Shown: positions 30,391-39,208 of the stretch, one piece after another
How the letters are laid out: each line of letters opens with the position of its first letter
Position numbering within the stretch: the stretch's first letter is position 1
DNA from: Pseudomonadales bacterium
Lineage (GTDB): Bacteria; Pseudomonadota; Gammaproteobacteria; Pseudomonadales; Azotimanducaceae
NCBI GenBank assembly: GCA_019090615.1
Contig: JAHRVQ010000016.1
Span: 61,055-125,054 of the forward strand
Length of the DNA stretch: 64,000 bases
Direction of reading: 5' to 3'
The notes under the pieces: generated by a model
Told to the model about the DNA's origin: nothing
What the model saw: only the letters and a program-made list of their open reading frames with translations
Databases searched by the model: none
Translations under genes and position numbers: made by a program

Positions 30391-32147
30391 CTTATTCCTT
30401 CAATCAGTTCAGTATCGATGAGTTCACCCATTGGTTTCTGCGACTCCAAATGGAAATCATGACAGGTAATGCAAGTGCTATTCAGCAAATTGACCTTGTT
30501 TGCTTCGCCACCGTGGCAAGTTCGACAGCCATCGATATCCGGCATAATAACATCAGTAGCTGACTTTGATAAGGTAGCCTCGTGGCAATCTGCGCATTGC
30601 ATGTTTTTATGCCGCGAATGCGAAAACACTGTTAACGGCATCCAATGTGCATTCAGACGAACCGGCTTAACTTCCCAGGGCACTAACCTGTCGCCTGTCG
30701 GCGTTATTTCGTGACAAACAGTACAGGTTTGTTTTTCAAATAGATTAGCCGCCGCATTCGCAACCCGTGCTTCTATGTAGGCATTCGCATTACTGGAACC
30801 ACCACCGGATTCTGTGTTGTTGCTATTGTTCTGCTCGACGATCAAATCCACAATTGATGTCGGCCTTGATTTTCTGCCGGGGCGGCGTATCGGCCGTGTT
30901 GAATCCAGGTCCAACGTTGCTTCTGCGGGTCGAACCGACTTCTCAGGTTTCGGTTTATCTTTCGTCAAATATTGATAGGCATAATACTCCCGTAAGGTAC
31001 GCATCAAGTCTGGCGGTGATCCGTGGGGTACAACCCTGTCAGGCGTATCTGGGTCGAAGGTTAATTCATGACAGTCAGCACAATGTTGTTCCATCGTCAC
31101 TGGTTTCATTCGCAGCCCGCCTTTCTCAGGTTCATGGCAATCTTTACAGACCATTACCACCGAGCCATCGGCCGAATTGATGCCGTTTTCATCAAGATGT
31201 TTATCGTGGGGGAAAATAAGGTTGCTCTGTTCTTTCAGACTATCATCGGCCAGTTCCATGCGTGTGGTTTGCCATACACCCTGATCATTTAGATGCTCTA
31301 TAGCAACTTTAAAGGTCGGATGATCATCAAGAAAATCCGCTACAGGTCGTAACCTGTCCACACTAAAACCTGCTTTTTCCATATCAGCATGACAGGTAGT
31401 ACAAACTTCCTGATCGGTCCGGGTGATGCTATCGGTTGTACTATGTTCCTTATGACAATCCCCACAACCATCGCCTACTTTGTAGTCCTGGCCCATTTCC
31501 TGAGTATCAAAATGATGATTAATGGATTGATGACAACTTAGACAATCTTCGTCTTTTACCTGGGTAAATACTTCGGTGTGGCATTGGCTACAATCATCAC
31601 CAATAGAAACATGCGACTGATGTAATTTACCTGTTAGCCACATGCTATCGTCCGGCAGTGGGCTTTCACGCAAACCTTCGATACCAAAATACAAACCCGC
31701 GACCGGTATCAATAACCCAATCATCAAACAGACCACAAACAGCAGCCATGAAATTTGACGCAAGGGCGAATTTGTTTGTCTAAGTCTAATTTGATGGCGT
31801 TCTTTCAACGGCTGAATATGCGCTTCATCAAGGGTGACCTCAAGAATATAATCGACTTCACCTTCGCCTAACTTTATCTCGATAGCGTGACCAGAAATAT
31901 CAACGATTTCACCTATCTCTAGCACTCTTTTTTTAGCGCTAATACCACCGACCACAAAGTTTTGGCCAGCTGTTGCGGCTATGGTCAATTTTCCAGCTAT
32001 AACAGATAAGCTCGAATGCACCGGCGGCAGGCGTTGGTCGGTAACCTGGATTACCTGAGCACCACCCCGACCTATAGTAGCAACGCTGCCATCGAACTCC
32101 TGTTGAGTTGTCTCGCGTGACCCAATATATCGAATTTGTAGACGCAC
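30387..32147 (-). CDS. FHA domain - transmembrane - decahaem cytochrome c fusion
   Basis: 586 aa. Residues 1-105 form a FHA-like domain (SVATIGRGG then a VHSSL segment); the usual phosphopeptide-binding SR.H signature is only partly kept. One membrane helix spans about residues 133-155 (WLLFVVCLMIGLLIPVAGLYFG), preceded by basic residues, so the FHA part is cytosolic. The periplasmic remainder has ten CXXCH motifs starting at Cys186 (CSQCH, CLSCH, CGDCH, CTTCH, CKDCH, CADCH, CTVCH, CADCH, CRTCH, CITCH). A low-complexity Asn/Ser/Gly linker lies about residues 420-445. It sits 13 nt after the cytochrome b gene and overlaps the lipoprotein gene by 4 nt. It probably carries electrons from the inner membrane into the periplasm. 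Confidence 0.88.
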   Translation of the reverse strand: MRLQIRYIGSRETTQQEFDGSVATIGRGGAQVIQVTDQRLPPVHSSLSVIAGKLTIAATAGQNFVVGGISAKKRVLEIGEIVDISGHAIEIKLGEGEVDYILEVTLDEAHIQPLKERHQIRLRQTNSPLRQISWLLFVVCLMIGLLIPVAGLYFGIEGLRESPLPDDSMWLTGKLHQSHVSIGDDCSQCHTEVFTQVKDEDCLSCHQSINHHFDTQEMGQDYKVGDGCGDCHKEHSTTDSITRTDQEVCTTCHADMEKAGFSVDRLRPVADFLDDHPTFKVAIEHLNDQGVWQTTRMELADDSLKEQSNLIFPHDKHLDENGINSADGSVVMVCKDCHEPEKGGLRMKPVTMEQHCADCHELTFDPDTPDRVVPHGSPPDLMRTLREYYAYQYLTKDKPKPEKSVRPAEATLDLDSTRPIRRPGRKSRPTSIVDLIVEQNNSNNTESGGGSSNANAYIEARVANAAANLFEKQTCTVCHEITPTGDRLVPWEVKPVRLNAHWMPLTVFSHSRHKNMQCADCHEATLSKSATDVIMPDIDGCRTCHGGEANKVNLLNSTCITCHDFHLESQKPMGELIDTELIEGIR

Positions 32148-32160
32148 CAGTTTTCCTTAA

Positions 32161-33024
32161 CTACCAGTAAATAAAAACGGACACAATATGCGCCGCCAGG
32201 GCCGCTAATAGTCCGAAAGACATCGGTATATGAAACATCAGCCAGATTTCCTGAATAGCGTTAAGCCTGATGTCACGCCGGATGATTCTCAGCAATCTCT
32301 GTCGACCACTGTATTCCTTAACCAAAGTTGTCAACTGCTGGGCTTCATCGCCAGTAGCCAGGGTCAAACGCTCAACCAGCTGGCTGACGACCACCGCCTG
32401 GTCGCGATTGTCTACCAACGTACCGTTCAACATTACTTTTGAGCGGTCTCGAGCAACTAATTGATCTAAGACATTACCGCCAAATTCAGTTCGATTAATT
32501 GCACTGGTAACCAACGATTGATTATCGGCGGATATTTTACCAACAATTTTTTTAACCAACAGATCAAGTTCTTCAAGCTGAGCAAAAATATCATCCAGGG
32601 TCTGACTACTTTTCAGCCGATTTCGCGATCCAGGGTAGACAATATAGGCGTATAGCCCAAAGAAACCACTAAATATAACCAGGCACATCAATACATAGGC
32701 TAACGTATGAATATTCCACCCAAATTGAAACCCTGTGTGTAAGGTGCCTATTATCAGTAACGCGGTCCCGAAATAGATATGCGCAGACACCCAACCTTTT
32801 GTTGTGCCCCAACCATTCGCAAAATTCCTTTTCCGTTTGCCTAAATAGAGCAACCAGAGGATCATCAATGCGCCGATAGTACCCAGGGTATAACCATACC
32901 ATGTGCCACCATTGGGTGGTTGTTTCGGATCATGCCAGCCATAAATGATCACTGCCACAACCACAAAAGCCAGAGCAGCCCAAAAATAGCGCCCCTTTGC
33001 ATGGGATACAAACGAATTAGACAT
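32161..33024 (-). CDS. Dihaem b-type membrane cytochrome
   Basis: 287 aa with about five membrane helices (about 13-29, 42-61, 79-97, 107-130, 258-285). His82 and His96 lie on one helix and His265 and His279 on another, both pairs 14 residues apart; this is the spacing of bis-histidine ligands for two stacked b haems in cytochrome b and ferric-reductase-like proteins. A soluble loop of about 125 residues (130-257) separates them. I infer a quinol-oxidising or quinone-reducing anchor exchanging electrons with the FHA-decahaem protein, whose gene starts 13 nt downstream. No flavin or NAD motif is present. Confidence 0.75.
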   Translation of the reverse strand: MSNSFVSHAKGRYFWAALAFVVVAVIIYGWHDPKQPPNGGTWYGYTLGTIGALMILWLLYLGKRKRNFANGWGTTKGWVSAHIYFGTALLIIGTLHTGFQFGWNIHTLAYVLMCLVIFSGFFGLYAYIVYPGSRNRLKSSQTLDDIFAQLEELDLLVKKIVGKISADNQSLVTSAINRTEFGGNVLDQLVARDRSKVMLNGTLVDNRDQAVVVSQLVERLTLATGDEAQQLTTLVKEYSGRQRLLRIIRRDIRLNAIQEIWLMFHIPMSFGLLAALAAHIVSVFIYW

Positions 33025-33165
33025 TACGAATGATACTCGTATGCCTGCTCACGGTACCTATACTCTTTGCGAAATTTAGCCCCATCACAAAATCCCTTTT
33101 CAGCGAAAATTATTATTTTCATTTTTATATGCCTGTCGGACCGACCTTAACAAGGTAAAATCAAG

Positions 33166-35559
33166 TTAGCCGATAAGGTTAGTAAACTGCTCTGGGCTAA
33201 GACGCATCGCCGCCCCAGTTGGACAGGACCGTACACAGGCAGGTCCAGTTGATTGATCTATGCACATATCACATTTAACGGCTTTCTTAATTTCGTTTTC
33301 ACCGCCAGAAGCTACCGCCCCTTTACCGGGCCGTAAACCAATCCCAAAAAGCATCCACTGCCAAAAATTCGCAGGCGCTTTACTCTTATACGACATTTTA
33401 ATTACCCCATAAGGGCAATTTTGCTCGCAATTCCCGCAGCCGATACAAGTGTCTCCAATGACCACCTCTCCACCAGCACCCATCCGCTGAATGGCATTAG
33501 GGGGACAATCTTTCATACAATGAGGATCTTCGCAATGACGACATGAAGTCGGCACATGAATATGGGCGTGAGTAGGGCCAGCTTTACGATCGAGCCTTGA
33601 AGTACCATCATGGGTCGCAGCACACGCCTGTTCACATAGATCGCAGCCCACACAATTATTTTCATCAATAACCAACGCATTGGTGGCCTCGCCAAGCCCC
33701 TGGTCCATAAGAAAAGAAAGCAAACCATCAGCACCATCGCCGCCAGCAATATTGATATTTTGTTGGTGTCTGCTGCGGGTTTTCGCCTGCAGTGCTTCTC
33801 GCAGCCCAGGCGATCTACTCAACAACAATTCAAATGCCTGTTTGTCGATCGATACAGTTTCAGTTTTTACCGTCGCTGTGATTGTCGCCGAACGCACTGT
33901 ATCCCCCAGCAAGGCCATTTCACCAATGTCGGCACCGGCTGGTAAATAGGTGCGGATAACATCAACATCATCAACGTTATTGGAAACCGTTACCGAGCCT
34001 TTGCGAATAAGATGAAAAGTATCGCCTTCGCCGCCTTCCTGCATGATAACTTCGTTTGGCGCATATAAGTTGATCACAGCCTTTGAGGCGATCGGTTCAA
34101 GTTCCGCAATAGGCGTATTAGGCGCAAATTTAGTCTGAATCTGCCTGACAATAAAAGTTTCATCAAGGACCCGTTTCACCATATCGATCGACGCGATAAG
34201 CTTATTCATGGTCCGCCGCGGGGTTTCGATTAGAATGCAGTTCTCGCCTGCAATCACGGTCGCAGAACGCCTCCGGCCAGATATCAGACTACCCTCACCA
34301 GTAAATGCACCAACGCCGGATAGAATCGTTAAATCGGCATTAATAATAGTTTTTATTTCGCCCTCAAGAACCGTATAAAAAGAGCTTGAATAATCATCTT
34401 TGGCAAATACAACATCACCAGCTTGTTTAACATGCACATTACTATCTAGAATAAGTTCTCGAAAAAGTAACGCGTTTACCGAAGAAAAAATAGGAATCCG
34501 TTCTTGCATCAACTTCAAGATGTGGTCTACATCTTCTGTATATGGCAGAACTTTGAACTTATCCTCAATTAAACCATGGTCGGCTGGTTTTACGTCATGC
34601 CCAAGAATGTAAGCAACAGCTTCATAACCCTGGTTCATTGCCTGTTTGATCAAAGGATAACCACCCAATGCCCCGATCACATATATCCCAGGCACATTAG
34701 ACTCATACTCGCTGGTCAGGGCGGGAATGGCTGACATATCTTTATTGGGGAACTCAATACCGAAGGATTCAACCAATTTACGCGGGGGTATCGCGCCAAG
34801 GCGACCAATCACTCTGTGAACAGGTATTTTTTCCTCACCTACGTCAGTGCTTAACACCAGATTGCCACGAAACTCTTCACCTTCCAGAACTTCTACCGCG
34901 GTCGGCGAACTACTATAAAAACCTTGCACAGCACCTGATTCGATCGCCGCTAAAATCAGATTAAGGTTACCTTCTTTAGCCCGCGCAAATTCATCTTTCC
35001 GATTAATAATACAGACTTTATTGTTTTTTGAGAGTGCAATCGCATTCTCAATCGCCGCATCCCCAGCACCAACCACAGCGATGCTTTCACCTGAATACTC
35101 GTCAGGGTCATCAAGTTGATACTGAATAAAATCTGCCTGATCACCTGGAACACCTAGCTGACGAGGATTACCCTGCAGGCCGATCCCTAATATGATGTGT
35201 TTGGCTTTTACTTCTTTGCCACTGACCAGACCAATTGTAAAATCGCCTTTCTGTCCTGAAATTGACTTCGCTTCAGCACCGTACTCAACTTTGACTTTAT
35301 GATGCGTTAGACCATCTTCCCAAACCGAAAGTATTTCCTCTCTTTTACCAGCGACAAAACCGACCGGGCTGCGTAAAGGCAGGATACCCGGCTCATCCAT
35401 GACATGCTTGCCTTTCTGGTATTTCTGAATGGTATTGGCAATTTTTGGCGAACTTTCAAGCAAGACATGGGGGATATCCAACTCTGCACAACGAGCCGCT
35501 GCACTTAGACCACCTGGTCCTGCACCTATCACAGCAATCTCGTACAAGTTAACCTCCAT
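33166..35559 (-). CDS. FAD/NAD(P) oxidoreductase - dual cyclic-nucleotide-binding - 4Fe-4S fusion protein
   Basis: Start chosen at the ATG at 35559, giving 797 aa beginning MEVNLYEIAVIGAGPGG; a TTG at 35616 would add 19 residues. Domains in order: Rossmann FAD (GAGPGG) and NAD(P) (VVGAGDAA) modules of thioredoxin-reductase/FNR fold but with no CXXC redox pair; two cyclic-nucleotide-binding-like domains (about 370-470 and 490-600, GDTVRSATITATV); then ferredoxin modules with four 4Fe-4S cysteine sets (CVGCDLCEQAC, CRHCEDPHCMKDC, CIGCGNCEQNC, CDMC...CVRSC). It is cytosolic: no signal or membrane helix. I infer that it moves electrons between NAD(P)H and the membrane cytochrome under cyclic-nucleotide or redox control. 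Gap to the cytochrome b gene is about 140 nt. Confidence 0.85.
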   Translation of the reverse strand: MEVNLYEIAVIGAGPGGLSAAARCAELDIPHVLLESSPKIANTIQKYQKGKHVMDEPGILPLRSPVGFVAGKREEILSVWEDGLTHHKVKVEYGAEAKSISGQKGDFTIGLVSGKEVKAKHIILGIGLQGNPRQLGVPGDQADFIQYQLDDPDEYSGESIAVVGAGDAAIENAIALSKNNKVCIINRKDEFARAKEGNLNLILAAIESGAVQGFYSSSPTAVEVLEGEEFRGNLVLSTDVGEEKIPVHRVIGRLGAIPPRKLVESFGIEFPNKDMSAIPALTSEYESNVPGIYVIGALGGYPLIKQAMNQGYEAVAYILGHDVKPADHGLIEDKFKVLPYTEDVDHILKLMQERIPIFSSVNALLFRELILDSNVHVKQAGDVVFAKDDYSSSFYTVLEGEIKTIINADLTILSGVGAFTGEGSLISGRRRSATVIAGENCILIETPRRTMNKLIASIDMVKRVLDETFIVRQIQTKFAPNTPIAELEPIASKAVINLYAPNEVIMQEGGEGDTFHLIRKGSVTVSNNVDDVDVIRTYLPAGADIGEMALLGDTVRSATITATVKTETVSIDKQAFELLLSRSPGLREALQAKTRSRHQQNINIAGGDGADGLLSFLMDQGLGEATNALVIDENNCVGCDLCEQACAATHDGTSRLDRKAGPTHAHIHVPTSCRHCEDPHCMKDCPPNAIQRMGAGGEVVIGDTCIGCGNCEQNCPYGVIKMSYKSKAPANFWQWMLFGIGLRPGKGAVASGGENEIKKAVKCDMCIDQSTGPACVRSCPTGAAMRLSPEQFTNLIG

Positions 35560-36104
35560 GTTAAGTCTTTGCTCTAACCTATGACAAAAATCAGGCCAGA
35601 TCACCAAGTGGTACAAAATGTTGAACTGATTTTAGCTATTCACGCCTAAATAGTATTCCAGGCAGCCTTGCTAACAAACCAATCTTTGAGGGTGCTTACT
35701 TATCTTCCGCTCCTAAATTAAGTGTGAATAACCTTAAACTAACAGTGGATTTACAATTTCTTACAGAGATACTAAATCACTTACACTACTTTGCCAACAG
35801 TTTTAAAAATAGTTGGCTCTTTTATGCATAACATTAGCGAATAATTAACGCTAACCAATTCACACTAAACAATCAACGCACCTGACTGACTTTTAATAAT
35901 AGTTCTACATAGTGTATTTACAACTTAAGAAATTATTTCTTGATTACTAAACAGGCGTTGCCAACGCCAAAACACAACGCCAGAACACAATGCTTAGGTT
36001 AGCATCTGACTTTTTGATCAAAGATATACAATAAGTTAGATCGCCACCTGACTTAAATCAACTTTCGACCAGTGCTTGCCAGCTTGCAATCACATCATAA
36101 CTAA
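35560..36104. other. Intergenic region upstream of the multihaem locus
   Basis: About 545 AT-rich bases between the end of coaX and the start of the multihaem locus. It must contain the promoter of the locus. I found no complete FNR (TTGAT-N4-ATCAA) or CRP palindrome; TTGATCAA occurs near 36015 but lacks the spacer. No gene or RNA was recognised. Confidence 0.4.
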
Positions 36105-36875
36105 CTAGCGGTTCATTTGAACAATATCTCTCATGCCAGTAAGAATAAGATCAGGAATCACATGATCAAATAATTTCTCACGTTCAAATAATTGAGCAAA
36201 GCCGCCAGTACCGATAACCAAAGGCGCGTCGTCAACAAAAACTTCTGCTGTGATTTTGGCAACCAGTTCCTTCACCATACCAACGTTAGACCAATATAAA
36301 CCGGCCTGAATACTCTCAATAGTGGACCGCCCAATACCAGACGTTACTGGCACTATCTCAACTGAAGGCAATTGAGCTGTTTTTGACTCTAGTGCATCCA
36401 TCGCTAACCTCACGCCCGGTAGAATATTCCCACCAAGAAATTCTTTATCCCTGGTAATAGCACAAAGCGTGGTTGCAGTACCAAAATCGGCCACAATAAG
36501 GTTTTTGTTTGGGAATAATTTTACCGCGCCAACAGCGTCTGCAATCCGGTCAGCACCCACTTCCTTCGGGTCTCGGTAAAGTATTTTAAGGCCAGTTTTT
36601 ACACCTGGACGTAAAATCAGCGGATCAATACCAAAATACTTCTGACAACACGCCCTTAGCGAATAAAGAAGGTCTGGAACGACACAACAGATGGCGACAT
36701 TCTTAACCTTATCTGGGTCGATATTATTCTCTCTCAATACGATACGGAAAAACACACCAAACTCGTCGGACGAAGCACGCGCCTGAGATGTCCGTCTAAA
36801 TTGTACCCGCAGTTTATCACCATCATAAAGTCCGCCATAAATCTGGCTATTACCAACATCTAAACAAAGTATCAC
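36105..36875 (-). CDS. coaX: Type III pantothenate kinase
   Basis: 256-aa ASKHA-fold kinase for the first committed step of coenzyme A synthesis. The N-terminal [17 protein letters not shown] provides the phosphate-1 loop (DxGNS), [16 protein letters not shown] is the hallmark CoaX segment, and [14 protein letters not shown] is the second phosphate loop. It overlaps panC by 4 nt, so panB-panC-coaX encodes consecutive pantothenate steps. No birA gene is adjacent. Confidence 0.95.
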   Translation of the reverse strand: MILCLDVGNSQIYGGLYDGDKLRVQFRRTSQARASSDEFGVFFRIVLRENNIDPDKVKNVAICCVVPDLLYSLRACCQKYFGIDPLILRPGVKTGLKILYRDPKEVGADRIADAVGAVKLFPNKNLIVADFGTATTLCAITRDKEFLGGNILPGVRLAMDALESKTAQLPSVEIVPVTSGIGRSTIESIQAGLYWSNVGMVKELVAKITAEVFVDDAPLVIGTGGFAQLFEREKLFDHVIPDLILTGMRDIVQMNR

Positions 36876-37642
36876 TGCTCATGCTCTCCTCGTAACACAT
36901 TATCAATTAATCTAACCTTGCCAAGTTGCGCTGCAGCAAATCGCCGACCACTAATAGTTTCAATATAATCAACGACAAACCCCAGTTGATTCAATTCAAG
37001 CGTAACTTCCTCATCAGACAAACCCGAAACCAATGCTGCATGTAATTTTGGCGCTAGTTTTCTTTCATTTACATTCAAATTTAGATTTCTGGAACTAAAA
37101 GCTAACCCGTCATTCTCTCGCACGGTGGGGCATCCTACAATTTCAACATCGACAAACAGCGCCTCAACCATACCTTTAATCAACTCAAATTGTTGATAGT
37201 CTTTTTCGCCAAAATAAGCTCTGTCGGGCTTTACAATATTCAACAATTTCATCACAACCGTTAACACACCAGTAAAGTGACCTTCTCTGTGGGCACCACA
37301 TAATTGATGACTCAATTTCGTTTCTTCGACTTGATAGCTAAAATTATCGGGGTACATCTGTTGATAGGTTGGCATGAAGACATAATCAACGCCTAATTTT
37401 TCAGCTAACTCAAGATCTTCGGCCAATGTCTCAGGGTATTTAGCCAGATCATTGGCATTATCAAACTGAGTAGGATTTATGTAGATACTTAATACAGTAA
37501 CATCGCTACATCGGACACTTTCGTCGATTAATGAAGCATGACCAATATGCAAGGCGCCCATAGTGGGCACAAAACCTACAGATTGGCCATTCAAACCCGA
37601 ACGTAAAGCTCGAAATGCCGCTACGGAGTCAATTTTCTTCAC
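36872..37642 (-). CDS. panC: Pantothenate synthetase
   Basis: Condenses pantoate with beta-alanine using ATP. 256 aa, slightly short of the usual about 280. It has the HIGH-like [11 protein letters not shown] motif at about residues 28-38, FGEKDYQQF and the [10 protein letters not shown] segment equivalent to the KMSKS loop. Overlaps both neighbours by 4 nt (panB upstream, coaX downstream). Confidence 0.95.
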   Translation of the reverse strand: MKKIDSVAAFRALRSGLNGQSVGFVPTMGALHIGHASLIDESVRCSDVTVLSIYINPTQFDNANDLAKYPETLAEDLELAEKLGVDYVFMPTYQQMYPDNFSYQVEETKLSHQLCGAHREGHFTGVLTVVMKLLNIVKPDRAYFGEKDYQQFELIKGMVEALFVDVEIVGCPTVRENDGLAFSSRNLNLNVNERKLAPKLHAALVSGLSDEEVTLELNQLGFVVDYIETISGRRFAAAQLGKVRLIDNVLRGEHEQ

Positions 37643-38427
37643 TTATAGGATTCAGCTAAACTTGGGTATTCCTGTTCGACTACGTCGCCATGAAAACGGT
37701 TTACCGCATTTTTTATAACACCATGACTATCAGCATAACGCCGCAGAAACTTCGGCGTAAAATTTGGATTTGTACCTAACAAATCTTGCAATACTAACAC
37801 CTGGCCATCCGTATGCGGACCTGCACCTATACCAATTGTGGGTATATTTAAACGTAACGAAACGCAACTACCCAATTTTGTCGGTATGCATTCAAGCACC
37901 ACAGCGAAACAACCTGCCTCCTCAAGTGCCCTGGCACTTTCTACTAGTTGCGCAGATTTGGCCTCGTCTTTTGCCTGTACTTTATGCCCGCCCAGATTAT
38001 GGATAGACTGCGGTGTTAATCCCAGATGTCCCATTACCGGTACACCTGCATCTACTATATGACGAATTATATCGATTTGATGAGTATCACCTTCTATTTT
38101 AACCGCATTCGCACCTGCGGCCATCAAACGGTGCACTGTATCCATAGCAACTTCTATACCCTTACTGCAACTTAAAAAAGGCATATCTGCAATGATGAAT
38201 TTGTCTTTCGCACCACGTGCTACAGCAGCAACGTGTAGTTCCATCATTTCTGTCGTTGCATGTACTGTTGAATCAAAACCGTGCATAACCACCGCTAAAG
38301 AGTCACCGACAAGAATGCAATCTACATCTGAGGTATTAAGTATCTCGGCAGACCAGTAGTCATAACAGGTCACCATCGAAATTTTTTGATTATTATGTTT
38401 GAACTTGCTAAACGAGTGAATATTCAT
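37639..38427 (-). CDS. panB: 3-methyl-2-oxobutanoate hydroxymethyltransferase
   Basis: Forms ketopantoate from alpha-ketoisovalerate and methylene-THF. 262-aa TIM barrel with ISMVTCYDYWSAEI, the Mg2+-binding LVGDSLAVVMHG, VMGHLGLTPQSIHNLGG and GIGAGPHTDGQVLV motifs. First gene of the panB-panC-coaX operon. panD is not in the window. Confidence 0.95.
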   Translation of the reverse strand: MNIHSFSKFKHNNQKISMVTCYDYWSAEILNTSDVDCILVGDSLAVVMHGFDSTVHATTEMMELHVAAVARGAKDKFIIADMPFLSCSKGIEVAMDTVHRLMAAGANAVKIEGDTHQIDIIRHIVDAGVPVMGHLGLTPQSIHNLGGHKVQAKDEAKSAQLVESARALEEAGCFAVVLECIPTKLGSCVSLRLNIPTIGIGAGPHTDGQVLVLQDLLGTNPNFTPKFLRRYADSHGVIKNAVNRFHGDVVEQEYPSLAESYK

Positions 38428-38809
38428 TTTTTATCTTCTCCAGCAGAACTAAATCAGAAAAAGAAGTAATCAGTCTCAACTAGCCTCTCGGGTCATGCGG
38501 CTCGCGTGGCCCTGCAGTAGGTTGTCGGTACCTGTCCCTCAACTGGATCAAGTCCCACATCAGTATGTAATAAATATGTGGTTTCGTCTCCGTTCATCAG
38601 AATCGAAGCGAGTAGCAAGAATATTGCATATTATTTGGGCTGTCTACCCAGTGGCGTAGACTAAATCGCTTATTTCGAACACCTAAACTAATAACCAGCT
38701 ATATCTGAATCAATTCTAAAGCAAAATTTTCAATTCTTCTGTCAGCGCTATTGTATGCAAATAGAGTTCTGCTAGAATTGCGCCTCCGCAGCAGCCGTAG
38801 CTGCCGATA
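38428..38809. other. Intergenic region panB / tRNA
   Basis: About 380 bases between divergent panB and the tRNA. The right end holds the tRNA promoter listed separately; the left part must hold the panB promoter, for which no clear boxes were found. No additional gene was recognised. Confidence 0.4.
38751..38778 (+). promoter_or_regulatory. Predicted sigma70 promoter of the tRNA
   Basis: TTGTAT at 38751-38756 and TAGAAT at 38773-38778 are separated by 16 bp. A GC-rich stretch (GCGCC) follows the -10, as in stringently controlled stable-RNA promoters, placing transcription start about 25 nt before the mature tRNA. Confidence 0.55.
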
Positions 38810-38886
38810 GGGCCTGTAGCTCAGTTGGTTAGAGCAGTTGACTCATAATCAATTGGTCGAAGGTTCGAGTCCTTCCAGGCCCACCA
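38810..38886 (+). tRNA. tRNA with CAT anticodon, probably tRNA-Ile2 (lysidine-modified)
   Basis: 77 nt including encoded CCA. Acceptor GGGCCTG pairs perfectly with CAGGCCC; TTCGAGT lies in the T-arm; the anticodon loop CTCATAA gives anticodon CAT. It could be elongator Met or Ile2. The acceptor pairs C4-G69 and C5-G68 and the GA...TC anticodon-stem bases resemble E. coli tRNA-Ile2 (ileX) and not elongator Met, which has U4-A69 and A5-U68. TilS would convert C34 to lysidine so the tRNA reads AUA. Initiator tRNA is excluded because the first acceptor pair is complete. Confidence 0.9.
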
Positions 38887-39208
38887 TATCACTCAGCACT
38901 TCTAAGCTAAGCAGTGCAAAACGCCACAATACAAACTATACCGCCTAAGTATTGACAAATTATTTAGCCCAGTTTGTATGGGTTACTTCAAATTGGCTGA
39001 CATTGCCAAAATACCGCTGATATATATCTACCCTTCAAGCAGACAAATCGTTCTTAGCGATGCATTAAAAACTATTTTCAACAAAAGCTATTTTCAACAA
39101 AAACTATAAGACCGAAAAGGGCCATATAAAGCCACGAAGATGACATAGCCAGAGCAGGCTGGTAGCATGGCATTTGTATACTAGCGTACTAAATTAGCGA
39201 GCTTCATT
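38887..39208. other. Intergenic region tRNA / first acyl-CoA dehydrogenase
   Basis: 322 AT-rich bases. A local near-duplication occurs (AACTATTTTCAACAAAAGC then CTATTTTCAACAAAAAC at about 39069-39106). No T-rich hairpin terminator for the tRNA and no gene were found. It should contain the promoter for the acyl-CoA dehydrogenase pair. Confidence 0.4.

Noticed and set aside
36010..36025. FNR box upstream of the multihaem locus
   Set aside because: The TTGATCAA string lacks the four-base spacer of an FNR site and is about 450 bases from the gene start.
38810..38886. Initiator tRNA-fMet
   Set aside because: The first acceptor pair is a normal G-C and the anticodon-stem base pairs differ from the three G-C pairs of initiators.
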